From Sclerodactyla briareus (taxonomy: Eukaryota > Echinodermata > Holothuroidea > Dendrochirotida > Sclerodactylidae), in the NCBI GenBank assembly GCA_026419785.1, contig JAODTK010005876.1, forward strand, positions 62,001-126,000: a stretch of 64,000 bases of DNA, given 5' to 3'. The translations under genes and the position numbers were made by a program. Shown here piece after piece: positions 23,801 to 37,665 of the stretch (positions are counted from its first letter, which is position 1; each line of letters opens with the position of its first letter). The notes beneath the pieces are model-generated. The model did not search any database and was not told the origin of the DNA. It saw only the letters and a program-made list of their open reading frames with translations.

Positions 23801-26214
23801 ACATCATTTGAAGCTGAAAATTCTAAACAGTTTAATCGACCAGTCTCCAGGTCCTACATGCAACGGCATCCCTGTAACACATGCGGTTCTGTGTAATCTT
23901 GGCTTACAGCATGAGCATCAATTGACATAAAATAAGCTGTACCAACTCGATTAATGACTTGCTGCCCAAAACTAATCCGATCGTGTACACCAACCTGGTC
24001 TACACACGCCACTCACGGTTTGTGCGAATACTGCTAACAAAAGGGTGACATACATACACACACACAGGCCAAAGTGACCACTTACTCCTTTCCCTGATTT
24101 TCATTCAGGGGCAGACAAAGGTCAGAAAGGACAAATCCTTCATGAGAGAACCCCAAGCAACACATCCCAAAATAGAAAACACCCCAGATCTCAATACTTT
24201 CGCTCACAATTCTTGAAAAAAAATCAATCAGGACTGTTCTTGAATGCATTCACAACTCTTAGACAGAACCCATCTTCAGGAAGGTTCCTTCCCACTCAAC
24301 TCTCTGGAAAAACTATTTCTGAATGTCCAATCTCCATCATTTAACACGAAGCTTAGTTTCCCAAAGGGCTTCAAAACATTGCAATACTACTGAACACCGC
24401 GGTATGAACAAGCAACTGCTTTTCATTCTTATTGCAAAGGCCTTTTGCTGGGGATCCCCCATATTGTCACCGTCTACATGACACATGAAATCGAGGCGGC
24501 TCCACCGAGGGGGGGGGGGGACCGTAAGTACAACCGTTGATTTGGGGGAGGAAAGGCCAAACTTTTTCAGTTTGTCATTGGTGGGCAGCCTCTACTCTTC
24601 TGAATGTCAATATAGGTGAATCGGGGTGGGGGGTATTTGGTCTTAGAGCCATTCCAACAAAATAATAGAATTCAAGAGGCAAGATATCGACGAATTTTTT
24701 GCAATAGTTGTATACTGAATAGTTGATGCGATATCCACAAAGACGATTGATTTAAGTGCAAAATATTACTTGTTTCAAATTCCATTATTATTGTTTTGCT
24801 ACAATTTTTAGCTCCCCCTTTCATTTGAGATTCACCTTTTTTTACTTCCATAAAATTGCAATAGGTTGATCACAAATAATTTTTCTATACATCAAACAAG
24901 ATTACACAGTTATTGAGTCATTGTTGCTGTTTTCAGTACCGCTAATTGAGCAACTTGCATAACACTATTATGACCTTTGAAATGTATAGGCCTTGAGACT
25001 ATACATAAATATGTCCTATTGCATAGCCATACTAATTCACTCTGGAAAGAAGGGGAGGATTTTTGCCATTCGAGAGGCCTGTAAGGCCAGCCTTTCCCAA
25101 TATTCCGCTTAATTCATGAGGTACAAGCTGCATGGAATATTGGCGGGCTGATGCAAGACGCGTACAGGCGTTTGGCTTTGTATCACCTTTAGCAGTCTCA
25201 TCTACTCATATGTGTCAGAATAAGTTTTAACCAATCGGTGAATTGCATAAACTAACACCTGTGCGACTTAGTTTGCTCCCCTGTTGAACTGGAATGTGGG
25301 CGGTGGCAACAATCACAAACCTGTTGATTGGTACAATCAGTAACATTTTCCTCTTTTACTAATTGCGGGAAACCGGCCATGCATCCGCTTGATCGTATTC
25401 CGGCATCTGTTTAGGCAACCTTCCATTCTAGTTTTGGCATACGTTGAATGGATATCATTTTTCAATTCCCACAAGAGTCGTCCATAAATGCCTGCGCAGA
25501 GCTAAAACAGTGGCTTCATAGGCACATCAGATCTCTTCTCAATAAATTCTCTCTTTTGGTCGCAAACAGGAATTGAACGTCTTCGCTAATAATCAAGGAC
25601 TATAATTTTGGGGTGTTTTTCTTTCTGGGACTATTCCAGGGTTGTTCCTTCCATATCACGTTCGTGTGCTACGGATGATTGACATCTGCGTCACCTTAAT
25701 TGTAATGAGCAGAATCCCAATTTTGGGGGATTTGTCAATTGAGATGTCTTGCAGACGGGTATTGTTAGTCATTACCATTCGACTATTGTATATACTGCAA
25801 GTGATCGCCCCCGTCTATTTTAGGAACGGCTTTCCACATTATCATCTGATTTAGCAAGTCTATGCATACCTAGTAAACCAGATTTTTACGACGTTCCATG
25901 GAGTGCATCCAGTTTTTTATAATCACTCCATACCACATATAACGTTGTGGATTTGGTCACACAGTCTCAAAGATATCTTGCTGCCGAGCAATCGTGAAAC
26001 ACGACCACAGTCAAATCGACCAGGTGATGGCAGCATTGATGCATACAATAACGTTTAGCAAAGAACAATGGTTTTTAGAGAGATAATTTCATGTATGATG
26101 GCGGGTAGTCCATTGTTATCTACTACTCCTGTTTGTACATGCATGTGGAATGGCATTATAAGGAACATGTCCAATTGAATCCCCTTACAGTGATGTGGCA
26201 TCGAATCCCCACTG

Positions 26215-26231
26215 CCCCCCCCCCCCCCCCC
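26215..26231 (+). repeat. Poly-C tract, 17 bases
   Basis: Uninterrupted C run (poly-G on the transcribed orientation of the GTPase gene). Confidence 0.9.
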
Positions 26232-26809
26232 TCTTTTCTTTCCCATGCCACATGGAGCAGATGGTTATTTTGAGAGCCCCCTGCTCTGTCCATAAATACT
26301 TGGATGAGTTATAAAACTTAATATCCATCTTCTCTGCACTACATTTATTTAGAGCTTATTCATGCACAGTTACTGTGGCTTATCCAGTATAGCTTATCCA
26401 TCTAGCACTGAGGTGGCCCTTGGATGGTCTAGGCCTACGATCCATTTGGCACTACCCTCTCACTCCGTCGACATATGATGCTCTGAAAGGAAGGAGGCAT
26501 TGGCAAACGATGAATAATTTTAGCTTCTGAAACTGCAGTCACGATTCAACAGCCAATCATCAATTTTACTTTACAGCCTGTAAGGCCAGTTACAAATTTT
26601 CAGAGTGGATCATTCATGGAGGCTATCTCACTACCAATATGCAAATTCCATAAAGTTTTGAATTACAGGCTTCATTGGTAATCGCTGATTCAGAATTCTT
26701 ATTAAATACCCGGTAAGCAAGATTTTTACACTTTTTAAGTCAGTGCAGAGATTAACCCACTGGTACAACATGGAATTGTTGTCAAAGGATCTAGCCGTTC
26801 CTACAGTTA

Positions 26810-27690
26810 ATTATAATCCCCACTCTTCGGGGATATTATGGTTTTGGCTTCGCTCTCCGCCGCCGCGTCCGTGTCCGCGTCCGCCGCGTTTCTGTAGCGC
26901 AATAACTCTCCAACACTTTGTCCGTTTGACCTAAACTGGGCACACATGGTCCGCCTTAGTGAAATCTCGATGCTTCGAAAGTGGGCGCGCCACATGAAGC
27001 GGGGTCCGCTAATTTGCATAATTTCCAACGATTGGCAAGATTTTTCCCGTTAAGCGGCATAACTCGTTATGCTTTAATATCCGATTGATCTGAAACTGGT
27101 ACTCTGTCCGCCCTCGTGAAACTCGGATGAGTCGGCAAGTTGACATCGATGCACTGCTGGGGGCCGCTCATTTGCATACTTTCGTCTAAATTTAGTTAGT
27201 CGTATTTGAACGAAACTTGGTGGGTAGGGAGTATAGTTGATCCCGAAAAATGTGGAAGGCCATTTTTTCAAGGTCATCAAAGGTCAATTTGCGAAATGTA
27301 TGCGATTTTCCAAACTTTGTCAGAATAGAACGAAACTTGGTGGGAACAACTATAGTTGAATCCCACCAATTGGAGGTCATTTCAAGGTCATCGGAGGGAA
27401 ACTTTATGCAAATTTCACATTTGTAGATGTGAACTTTTTTGAAACTTGGTCGGTGGGGGCTACATTTGTTAGAAGTCATTCAAAAGCCATCATGGGTCAA
27501 ATTTGCTAATTATGTGCCTATAACACCCATGGATACAACAAAAAATTGGTGGATGAGGTTTATCTTGGTTTTCTACCAAAATGGGGTCTTTATGGGGGGT
27601 TTGATACTTTTTCCCACTTTTTTTGCTGCATCAATAAGTGGGGATATCACGGGGGGGGGGGTTGTTTACCCCGCCTACACATGTCTAGTT
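26810..27690 (+). repeat. Hairpin-ended dispersed element, copy 2
   Basis: Starts with ATAATCCCCACTCTTCGGGG then ATATTATGG, a terminal hairpin, followed by a CCGCCGCGTCCGTGTCCGCG block, GCGCAATAACTCTCCAACAC, repeated AACGAAACTTGGTGGG motifs, AAGGTCATC..AGGTCAA motifs, and ends in CCTACACATGTCTAGTTTA. The right end matches the ends at 46250 and 53490. Confidence 0.8.
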
Positions 27691-30369
27691 TATCATGGAG
27701 GCATATGACTACCACAAAATGTCAATTTAATGAGGTACAGGCGCCTTGGAAATGTGAGCAAGCTGCTTGCTGGAAAAAGCATTGTTTTTACACATTCATG
27801 GAGTGAATTCAGTTATAATCAACTCCATACCACATAAACGTGTTGTGGGTTTTGTCCAACAGCCTCAAAGAACTCCTGCTAACGAGCAATCGTGAAACAC
27901 AAACACAAATCGCCAGGATTCAGCCATTGGATGCAACATTAACAGTTTAGCAAAGAACACGATGCGGGGGCTTTGTGGGGCAACACTGGTATGTGTCACT
28001 GCTGTGGCAGCATCCGTGGGCCCGGGTCATAGCAAGTGGACGCCATATACCATCAGAGTTATGACGCAGGGTATCACAACTTTCCCTTGGCACACAAAAA
28101 TGCCGCCAAATGGCAAAATGTCCTCTCCAAGGTAATGTTGGGTCCTGCGGCTTTAAGTATGATCAAGTAGACACTAATCGGGCAGCCATCGGGACTCTGG
28201 CATATCATTGAAACATGAATTCCTGCGAGGAATCCTTTAATGGAATGACACTGCCATTTCGTGAAAAATAAACAAAATGAAGTGGGAGTCAGACAGGGGA
28301 TGATCTGAACCATCAAAATATAGGAATGGTGGTGGGGGGGGGGGTAGCTAATGAGCTCATCGTGCCAGTGGAGTGGTAGCAGGACATCCAAATGGTCTGT
28401 GATGTAACACCACTACAATCATGCGCATTCAATGAAATCATGAATTACCATGCAGCCTGAGATAGCAGCGACACAGCACATAAAAGAGCCTGTATACCTT
28501 ATCAGCACTGTACGGGGGCCGGGACTTAGTAGGATGGGTGGGGGGGCACTCGTGAAACAAGGGGGGGATGATGGAAGTGGGAAGTGAAGCACGTGGTCAA
28601 CTGTTAGTGGTCAAACTTTGAACCCTTTCAAAAATAAGGGGGACTGTAGGATGGTCAGAGGTGACACTTGCAGGAATGAGGTGGGGAGGGGGTAATGGAA
28701 AAGTAGAATAGTGAAGCCGTTGCACAGATGGTTTTAAAACCCCTTTAAACTTGATCAAGGTGTACATTCAAGGTTGTATTAGCACTAGCAACATTCACTG
28801 ATTGGCAATGTTGCAGCTTTCTTTTCACTATTGCTTATAGGCAGTAGTTTTGTTGTAAGCCACAGCCATGTGATTGAAAATACCCTTTTTTCCAACCCCA
28901 TATGGAGCCCACTGTGTTTGCCCAGACTGAATGCACGTTCATGGATTAGGTTACACAACTATCCCAATGGTACCTATTTGAAAGAGTAGCCATTGTACCC
29001 GCCCTCCAGGGGTCAAAAGGCCACAGGTTTCCTGACCACAGTCCAAAATCACACCCACCCTGTTATCAACCTAATGAATGAAGGGAGGGTGCCCTCACAA
29101 TTAACCCACATACCACCCATTCCACTTCAGTATAATAGCCCCAAGGTATCAGTTCATCTTCAGTGAGCACCCCTCCTCAAGTAGGGGCAATAGAAGGTCA
29201 GGGCAACTGAAAGCCAGAGTGGGTTAAAAGTTTGAGGTCAGGCTAATTAAAGGTCAAGTTCAAGGTCATTTCTGAAGCTTAAAAAAAAATGAAATCTACC
29301 CGTCCCTTCTCACATATCAGCATACGGAAGGTCAGCTGGGGCAATTCTCTCACGCATCACATACTTTATTCAGTGAACCCCACCCTCTACTGTTGAGGCT
29401 CGGGGTCCAGAATAAAGTTTGTAGATGTAGAATACTAAGTGTCCATAACTTTTTTTCCTCAGAACAAAGTATTGACTGGTTTAACATTACAACCCCCCCC
29501 CCTCTCACTGACTGACCCATGAAAGTGTTTGTAACATGTTTCATACATTTCAAGGGACAACTGCAAGTATTAAAGCGCCATTCAGCTTTTTAAAATTTTT
29601 GAGAGAATGCGCATAAATGATATTGAAAATGAATGCCAACATTCGATACCTCGTCTACAAGAAGAACTTCAGTCAAAATTACAGCACTCAATTATTTCTA
29701 CTGTATTGCTATATCATCAATACAATAGATTACTACAGTATGAGTAGCTTCGTGGCTGGAAAGGAGGGCATGAAACAAAGGCTAAATGGAACTCCAAACA
29801 AGAGGTAGCTCCAATAGCTGAGAATCAACTAAATGTAACAACCCAAACTCTAACATACCTGGCGTTTCCAGCTACAAAGTTTGAGGCCTCCATGTGTACA
29901 GCTGCAAGCTGGAAAAGCTTTCCACCCATAATGCTATTAACTTAAAGTCATTGAGCTGCCTCGCACCCCCCAACTCTGTGGAATCTCCTTGGCTTTTCAT
30001 TCAAAATTGTTTTGAATTCAAGGTTTTTTCTTTCTTTTACAATACCATCTTTCATTCCCCTAAGCCGCCATCGCTCGTTCGCGCCCCCCTACTTTTTTTG
30101 GTAATGCCGCAGGTCGCTACGGATATTACCGATTACCAGATGCAATGCATGTGGAATTAGCAAGACATTGTTGCTTCAACTGTGCGATATTTTAAATGTG
30201 TGTTCAGTGTTTACGTACTCAATGTTCCAATTTTGAGTCGTAAATGTTGCAATTTCTGCTGCCATGTTATACGGGAAAATTAACAAAGTGAACATATAAA
30301 ACAGAGTAAAATATACTCTAGTAAGAGCCAATCGGGAACTTGGCAAGCGCCCTGGGTGCTAAGCGGAAT

Positions 30370-30700
30370 GAATACGGTTTATAAAGTGTGAGAAGATTTG
30401 TGTAGTGGGCTGGCATAGTGCTGAGGGTCACTTTCATAGAAAGAAGGCAGTAAAACCCATGTTGTTGGTAAAACTTTAACTGTTCCCTAATTTCTTTGTC
30501 CCTCTGCCGATTAGATTAAACGTGATAACGTTGCACAGGAACATCATATTGAGGTGGGGTTTGGACCTGCAGATATAGCTTTTCAACCCCACAACACCAC
30601 TACTGGTAAAATATATGATCTCTCCTGCAGTTGTGTATCAAACCCCTGCTAAGCATATAGTTGTAAATTTGCAGTCACCCCCTCCCTCTGCAGTAGATTT
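30370..30700 (+). repeat. Dispersed repeat shared with 13090-13640, copy 2
   Basis: See the ordered blocks listed for the other copy: TGTAGTGGGCTGG, AACATCATATTGAGGTGGGG, TTTGGACCTGCAGATA and CTCCTGCAGTTGTGTATC. Truncated relative to it on the right. Confidence 0.6.
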
Positions 30701-31545
30701 CCCCAAAAGGATGCATCAGACATCAACGGCTATTCTTAGGTGTTCATATTTTCCCCCTTTTTCATATAAGCTTGGCCTTGTGAAAACGTCACAGGATAAG
30801 GCACTCCTACCCACACGCATTCTGCCAGCACCCTAACTGATTCAAATTTTTCCTGATGGAATGAATAAATCTGTTAACGGTTTTGAGTGCACATGCTCAT
30901 TAATGTACAGCTCAAGAATCTCCTCATAGCATTACAGCCCATTTTCAAACTGTCAGCACTGTCAGCAAAAATCTAGACCAATTCATTTATATAACATATA
31001 ATCTGTAATAAACGCCCCGGGGGCGTTACATTTTCAAGAGGGGGGCGATTATTTGAGGGTAATATTTTCAGGCGAAAAATAATTTTGCAGTATAGGCTTC
31101 CAAAATTTCCTATACTACACTGTGTTAGGATACTTCCCAAACACTATACATTTGTGAACAGCCTGTTCAAGGCCTAATTTTAATCGTTACTTGGTAAAAT
31201 AAGCTTCCTAACCTTCATTGGAATGTCCCAAAAATAAGGATTGGGGGGGCGTTTATTACAAGGATGGCTTCTATTACAGACTATCTGTGGTCTATATTAC
31301 CTAAATTTCTGTTTCAAAGTATGGGAAACATCTGTGAAGTTGTGTGCTGGTATGATGTGTAGTTTTCCTCAGGCTGTTTCGAAAGAGTTTAGGGCACCGT
31401 AGATCCTATGACCTTTGACAGTAGTATCATCATCTCATTAACACAGGCTTACTATCTCACAACAAGATTTAACAGAATTTATTGGTATGAATTATATTAC
31501 CATTCATCCAGCTGTTCTTGGCATCTCTCTGGTATGATGACGACC

Positions 31546-31641
31546 TTTGACACCTACACTTCACCGGGCAGCTGATACAATATAGCTAAGCACGCATCAG
31601 CACACCAGTGAAGCGTAGACGTCAGAAGGTAACATTCAGAA
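31546..31641. repeat. Imperfect inverted repeat, about 35-bp arms
   Basis: ACCTTTGACACCTACACTTC (from 31547) pairs with the complement of GAAGCGTAGACGTCAGAAGG (to about 31637), and the match extends inward through CTGAT / ATCAG. The loop is about 25 bp. It lies 180 bp from exon I on the downstream side and could fold in the transcript. Could be a fold-back element. Confidence 0.6.
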
Positions 31642-31817
31642 CGACACCCGGTCCTGAGGACCCATTCCAGAGACTCGGTGTGCGAATCGCTACAGTTGGA
31701 ATTTGTGGTCTTTGGTCCCCTTCTCAATCACACAGGGACTAAATTACTTACACAGAGACTAAATTAACACAGGCACACAAATACATAAAAAGATTTTGCC
31801 TGGCAGGTAAGGTTTAC

Positions 31818-31870
31818 CTCCAGGCTTCGCAAGCGCCTGAAGTGGGGGTACAGGTGTAAGGTCGCTTCCC
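31818..31870 (-). CDS. Exon I: 53-nt exon of the dynamin-like GTPase
   Basis: Minus strand, acceptor TCTGGCCACAG before 31870 and donor GTAAAC after 31818. The exon supplies GG to complete an Arg codon with the preceding exon's A, then EATLHLYPHFRRLRSLE, and ends at a codon boundary. The ATLHLYPHF block is the recognisable element; in this family it lies between switch I and the G3 motif. It is short but its splice sites and phases are good and it has no indels. Confidence 0.82.
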
Positions 31871-34646
31871 CTGTGGCCAGAATGAGAAAAAGAATAAATT
31901 TGAAATTAACTTAACTAGAAGCCGGTTTCCACTGGTAGCCTATAGACTGTATAGCGTTGGAATGGCTTGCACTGACCTAATGGGTTGTACTCTCTGTTAA
32001 TACTGTAACAATTTTGGTTGAATACGTGGACAGATAACATACTGCACGACTCAATCCATCTGTGGGGTATCATGCCCTGACTGACAGATGGTCAATTTGG
32101 ATCAACATTTTAGGCACAACCTATGATAGAGGCTTCAAATAAAAATGTGTTCACCCCAAGAGTTCTTCACAATGTGTACAATTGTTTCAACTGTGTCCAC
32201 ATATTAGTGGATGCAATATTAGTTTACAGAATTAGTGTTATATTTCTTTAACTGCACCGTATCAATTTTGCTAAATGTTTTTTTTTCTTTCCTCCAAGCC
32301 ACGGCGTTCCCACTAATTTATGACTTGCCAAGATAATGGAATTGGAGTAGGAACAGTTTAATGGATTCCCTGAAATTGACCAAAGGCCATGCCCACTCAA
32401 TGCCTAATACTTTCCTTTATCTAGGGAGATCTGGTTTGGAGGCCAGGTCAGTTAGCAGATTACATGGCCTTGTGGACAAGGTAAACAAACAGGTTGAAGG
32501 AGAGGCAGGGTATTACATAATCACCAGCAGAGGTGTTTGGAAAGAAACCCAGGGACTGAATCCTCTTGCAGAGGTTGGAGGAGGCAAATCAGTAACAAAG
32601 CAAGAGAAGTTGAAACTGTAAAGAAGCATGGATAATTCGATTGGTAGGGGGAGGGGGGGAAGATAAGGGGGTCAGTAGAGCTGGGGTGTGGCTTGGCTTG
32701 AAGGTGAAATCATATATTTAAAACTGGACAATGTGAACCAATGAAAGTAGAAGACTTAGATTCCAGAGAAACTACAACCTAATAGCTTCTACTGACCATG
32801 GTACCCACATACAAAAAAATTGGTGAGCACTCATTTTAATTATTAAGAAACTTATGTTTAACAAACAACTGACCACTGCAACAAGGACCTACAGGGAGGG
32901 GGGGGGGGCACGAGGGTGCAGAACTACATCTTCAAAACAATAGACCTTGATAGAAGTAAATTAATGAGGTCATTAACTTCATTTCCCTACCCCAATGTTT
33001 TTGGCCTAAATTTGTCGTTATCGATTGTAAATTGTGTCGGTGAAAACCTTTTTCGACCGCACCTACGAACACGATTGTTTCACAAACTTACACCGACAAG
33101 AGAGATAAAGTGCAAGGGTTTTCCTTTATCTAGATCAGCATGTTGTTGAGAAGTTTTTATCTCCCATACCTTGCCCGACTTGAGAACGGGGAGGGGAGCG
33201 GGACAGGATAATCTGTCACAGTCCATCCAATAGCCTCTTCTGAGAGTTGCTTATCAGTGAAACAAACAATTTATAGACAGGGGGGTCAGGGAAAGTGGAA
33301 GGATGGAATCTACTAGAATCTGAAACCATCCTCCCATGGTAACATCGAAGAGGCAAATCGGATCGAATATTCATGGGAAGCTTATTTTCAGGACAATAAG
33401 GACTGTAGTTTTAGTGAGAAAGCATCCATGTGTTTTATACGCAAAAGAAATAACGGCCCAGAGAAACTGCCGAAAAATTATTATGCAACATCAAGGCAGG
33501 GGTCACACTGTAATCACACATTGATACGATTAAAGTGCAGACTGATCGTGAGCAATAATGTATGGTCAACTTGCACGCGAAAGTTGACTAATCGGACAGA
33601 AGAAGTTTACATGAGATGTCATAGCTTATCCAACTCCCCGCCGCTCTCATCATGGGCTTCAATTGCTATAGTGTGACAGCACCAATTTTACTGTTAAAGT
33701 CATCGTTACAGTGTGACTAGAGATTAAGCCTCACTAAGAGATTTCATAAATGTATTCAATTACCGTTAGTACTTGTCTGGTTATGCAGGACTCTCTAATT
33801 ATTAATAGTTCATTTCGATGCAGAATAAGAAATTTCGGAAAAGTTATAAATAGTATAAACGAACAGGGCATATATTGGAAGGGGTGAGAACCAGGGCCTT
33901 AGCCAGGAATTCGAAATAGGGGTCCACTTGGAACGATGAAAATCACTATAGCACAAATGCACTTGCAAATCGTGGGCACGAGTGCGGAGCGCGGATCAGA
34001 GACTGAAAGACGCCAATTTTGGTGGAGTCAGAAAGAATTCGGCATGTTCATATTATGGCCACTGCACGTCAAAATGCACTATGTCAGGCTCATGTCTGAG
34101 TAAATCGTTGACCAAAAAAAAAAAAAAACTTTTTTTGTGGCCGTCTTAAGGCCGTCTCACAGAACATCGGCCTTCCCCATCAGTGTCCTGGCCGTCTTAA
34201 TGACAGTGAGACGCCCCTCTGGCTAATGCCCTGGTGAGAACCAAAGAGTCTGTGGCAGATAGAAACAATACCAAATGAAATTCATAATCTTGATTGGAGG
34301 AACAATAAATTTAGAAAATTGGATGGCAATCAAAGCAAGTATTGGAAAGAACATAGTCTCATTTTAGAAAGCAAAATATACCAAGCGCACGAGGACATTT
34401 GGGAAAAATTCAACATTTCCATTTCGAACCTTTGGATTACAGGCTTTCCTACTGGCAAGGATAAGGGGGAGGAGCGATGGGATGGGCGAACCAGTAGTGT
34501 GCAATTACTGAATACACCTCGTCAACATGGGTGGTGCAGGGTCGGACAGGGGGCAAGTCGATGGTGTGCGACATGATTTGCAATTCACGGAGGTAGAAAT
34601 ATTAGCAGCCATGTAGAACACATTAAATGAGTAAATGATCACTCAC
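31871..34646 (-). other. Intron between exons I and K
   Basis: No exon recognised. Contains short poly-G runs near 32650 and 32900, a poly-A of 15 near 34115, and AT-rich unique-looking DNA. Plus-strand open frames at 32361-32621 and 34319-34576 show no family. Confidence 0.5.
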
Positions 34647-34741
34647 TGTGAGGAGATGCACTCTTCCTGCCGCTGGTGACGAAGCAGAACCCCTGGGTCT
34701 CGATGGCAACCCCCGTTCGTTGAACATGTTCCTCGATGTAC
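34647..34741 (-). CDS. Exon K: switch I region exon of the dynamin-like GTPase
   Basis: Minus strand, acceptor TTAATCACATAG before 34741 and donor GTGAGT after 34647; 95 nt, one base to finish the Trp codon, 31 codons, one base over. It reads YIEEHVQRTGVAIETQGF then CFVTSGRKSASPH. The run ETQGF-x-x-VTSG is the part of this family that follows the P-loop helix, and its Thr is the likely G2/switch I residue that coordinates Mg2+. No stop or frameshift is present. The intron separating it from exon J is about 19.2 kb, the largest in the gene. The exon is recognised from family memory and from matching splice phases, not from a database search. Confidence 0.85.
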
Positions 34742-37644
34742 CTATGTGATTAATAAAAGAGAAGAAGTGATCCACCTGTCAAAATGACATGAAATAGCAG
34801 GTCACTGCAATCGACTCGCATGACAGGTTCCCTAGAGCAGTCAAGACTGAGTTGATTGATGGAGCCTAACTGCCAGTAGTACTTTGTGGAGAACTTCAAT
34901 GCTAGATACACAATAATGTTGATCCGTGTAGCTTCTTCCCCTACCACATACCTTCTTAATAATTAAGATTTATTCTGCATTAGGAGTCAAACATAAGATT
35001 ATTGTGAACGAAGTATCACCCAGTGGGTTGTATACTGTGGAAAACTCGAAATAGGTGACGAGAAACTACCGTACGTGTGTGGAAATGAACTGGAAATGAG
35101 TGCAGTCTTGAAAACCTAATTCAGCAGTGGAGTTTGAGTGAGAACACATATCTCCATTAGACGAATCAAGAACGAGAATGGAAGAAATATAACTTCTTAC
35201 AGGTAGAAAATGTAACCGGAAGTGATGCTTGTGGCCCCAACGTCAGTGCACTTGTAATGTTTTCACAAGTAAAACACTAGCAATAAGAAGTGCAGTAGAT
35301 ACTAGCCATGCCATTCTGCACTATGGAAAATCCTATCCTTATATGGTCAAAACACAACTCTTTCAAAGAATCTAGAGCAATCAGAGCAGAACCAGAAGTG
35401 ACGCAGCTCCATCCACACCAATCAGGGAAGTGAAACCTCAATGAACTAAATGACCAGGGCTGACAGTCCAGGAACATTCACCTCTGCCAAGTGATGGGCA
35501 ACTGACCACTTGAGTCAGAACGCTGGACTCCTGTGAACACCAGTCACCTCCCAATTCACCTTGGCCTGGACAAAAGAAATGGACGGCATGGCCAATAGGC
35601 TGGCATGGTCAAGTCACTCTCAGCCTGATGAAGGAACCTTCATGAATATTAAGAGTTACCGACTGGTGTTGGGAGTAGTCCCTTTGGTTGAGGGAAGTAA
35701 ATGATTTTGGCGGTTTTCAGGGACGATGCACCACAGGCAGTGACACTATGTAGTATGAACCAAGGAAATTATGAGAAAAATGTGGAAAATATTATTCAAC
35801 TATGTATATACTAAGCAGGAAAGAGACAATATGTATATGTGGGAAGTATCTATTGAATACACATTTAGCATGTGAGAATAAGTTGAGACTAAATGAAGTT
35901 ACAGGTTTGTACAGGGTGTTTGTTCTCTTGAAGAAATCCAAGAAAATTGCATAAAAAGCATTGAATGCCATTCAAAATAAGGTAAGACCTAAGAGAAAAA
36001 CCACACAGAGATATTGCAGGTGGATGGTTAGTGTACCAACAGTACAAAGCATATGCCGGTAAATAAAGGGTGGACTCAAAAATCCTAATTAACAATGCCA
36101 AGGCTGCATAGACCCTATTACCCAGGGGAATGCTGCAGGTTTGGCAATGTGAATAGGTTAAACACAAAGACAGCAGCAGGTAGAATAGATGAGAGGTTAT
36201 TCTTCAAGGTGGATTGTAATCTGGTGAATTTGCCGTCGCCATCGAGTGATGTCACGTGGCGGTGTTAGGTACAGCTTGGTGTGTGAAAATCAATGTGGAT
36301 AACACTAACGTACGTAAATATGTACATGCGTGTAGGTAGGGAATCCAAGTACTGTTGTGTGACCACATAGTAAAAGAACATGTCCCTTTGATATCTGATT
36401 GAGCAAGTTGTAGTTCAGCATCCCATCCAGCATTACCGCAATTATAATTTTTGTTAGCAAAATGCATAAGCCTCGAGTGCAAATATTGGAATTACCTAAT
36501 TAGCCTGGTCTCTTAGTTGCTTGATTAGCACTTGGGGTTACTCGCATACTCCACCCCAGTATACCGTACATTTGTAATAAAGCCCCCCCCCCCTTCTCTT
36601 TTTGGCCTTCCATGAGGTTAGGACGCATTCACCAAGCAACGATGAAATTAGTCCTTGACACGGCTGTACACAAATGTATAGTATTTGCGGAAGTAGCCTT
36701 AACACAGTGTAGTTGGAAATTTGGAAGCCTATACCGGGCAAAAATCTATATTTTGCCCTTAGAAAATTACCCTAAAAAAATCGACCCTCTTTGAAAATGC
36801 AACGCCCCCGTGGCGTTTATTACATGTTATACCGGTTTATATATAGTTGTCTACTGTTTGATTCTAACTTTCAACTTTGTGGGTGGATTGAAGCGATTGT
36901 TCAACTTTCTATACAACTATCCAACAAGACAAGGCATGTTAAATATTTGAGTGATCCGTCACCCTACAAGCTTGCCAAATGTATTCATACTATAAAAAAG
37001 TAACAAATACTAATTACTTATTCAAACCGCCCCAATGGGCAAGGCCACACATTACCAATCCTATAGCCAATAGGATTTACAATTAAAATGCAAAGCTCTG
37101 AAAGGTGGTGGGAAATCTCCGGATATATAATAAACTATTGCGTGGGTTAGCTGAGAAAACATTGCAAGTCAATGTCTGGGAGAGGAACCCCGAGGTGGAG
37201 GCATTCGAAGTTCTATAGTACAAGGAAGCCACACGCTGTCATACTTGACAATGTACGGACCGGTGGACGCATACTGTGCGATAGGATGCGCCTCCTTGAA
37301 GGTACACTCAAATACAGGCAGCAGGACTGCATTTGACATGTGCTCTCAGCTCATAGGATTGATGCAATCCACAAAAAAAACACACTCAGTCCCTGGCTCG
37401 GTAAAACTACTGTACAAATGGAGGCAGTATCTCACCATATAAAGACTATGGCGGCTGAGGCAGCTTAGTTATAAGTTCAGGATTCAGTTGTATCGTCAAG
37501 TATCCTGACACCGCAACTATGAATAGTTCTCCATACCCCACACTGGGCTTGATTGTAGACTTTGGGCAACCAAATGAAAATAAGATGGAATGGAGGGGTG
37601 ACCAACCCAACGTGTTACATTGCAGCTAGTAGGGGTAGCATATT

Positions 37645-37665
37645 GGGGGGGGGGGGGGGGGGGGG
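37645..37665 (+). repeat. Poly-G tract, 21 bases
   Basis: Uninterrupted G run in the large intron, after AGGGGTAGCATATT. Confidence 0.95.

Larger units (their letters stand above)
23230..31817 (-). other. Intron between exons H and I
   Basis: No exon recognised in 8.6 kb. Contains a reversed fragment of the hairpin-ended element (23376-23800), a full copy (26810-27690), a 17-base poly-C run, and a second copy of the 13-kb dispersed repeat. The open frame at 28074-28391 minus (105 codons) has no recognisable family and no convincing splice borders. Confidence 0.5.
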
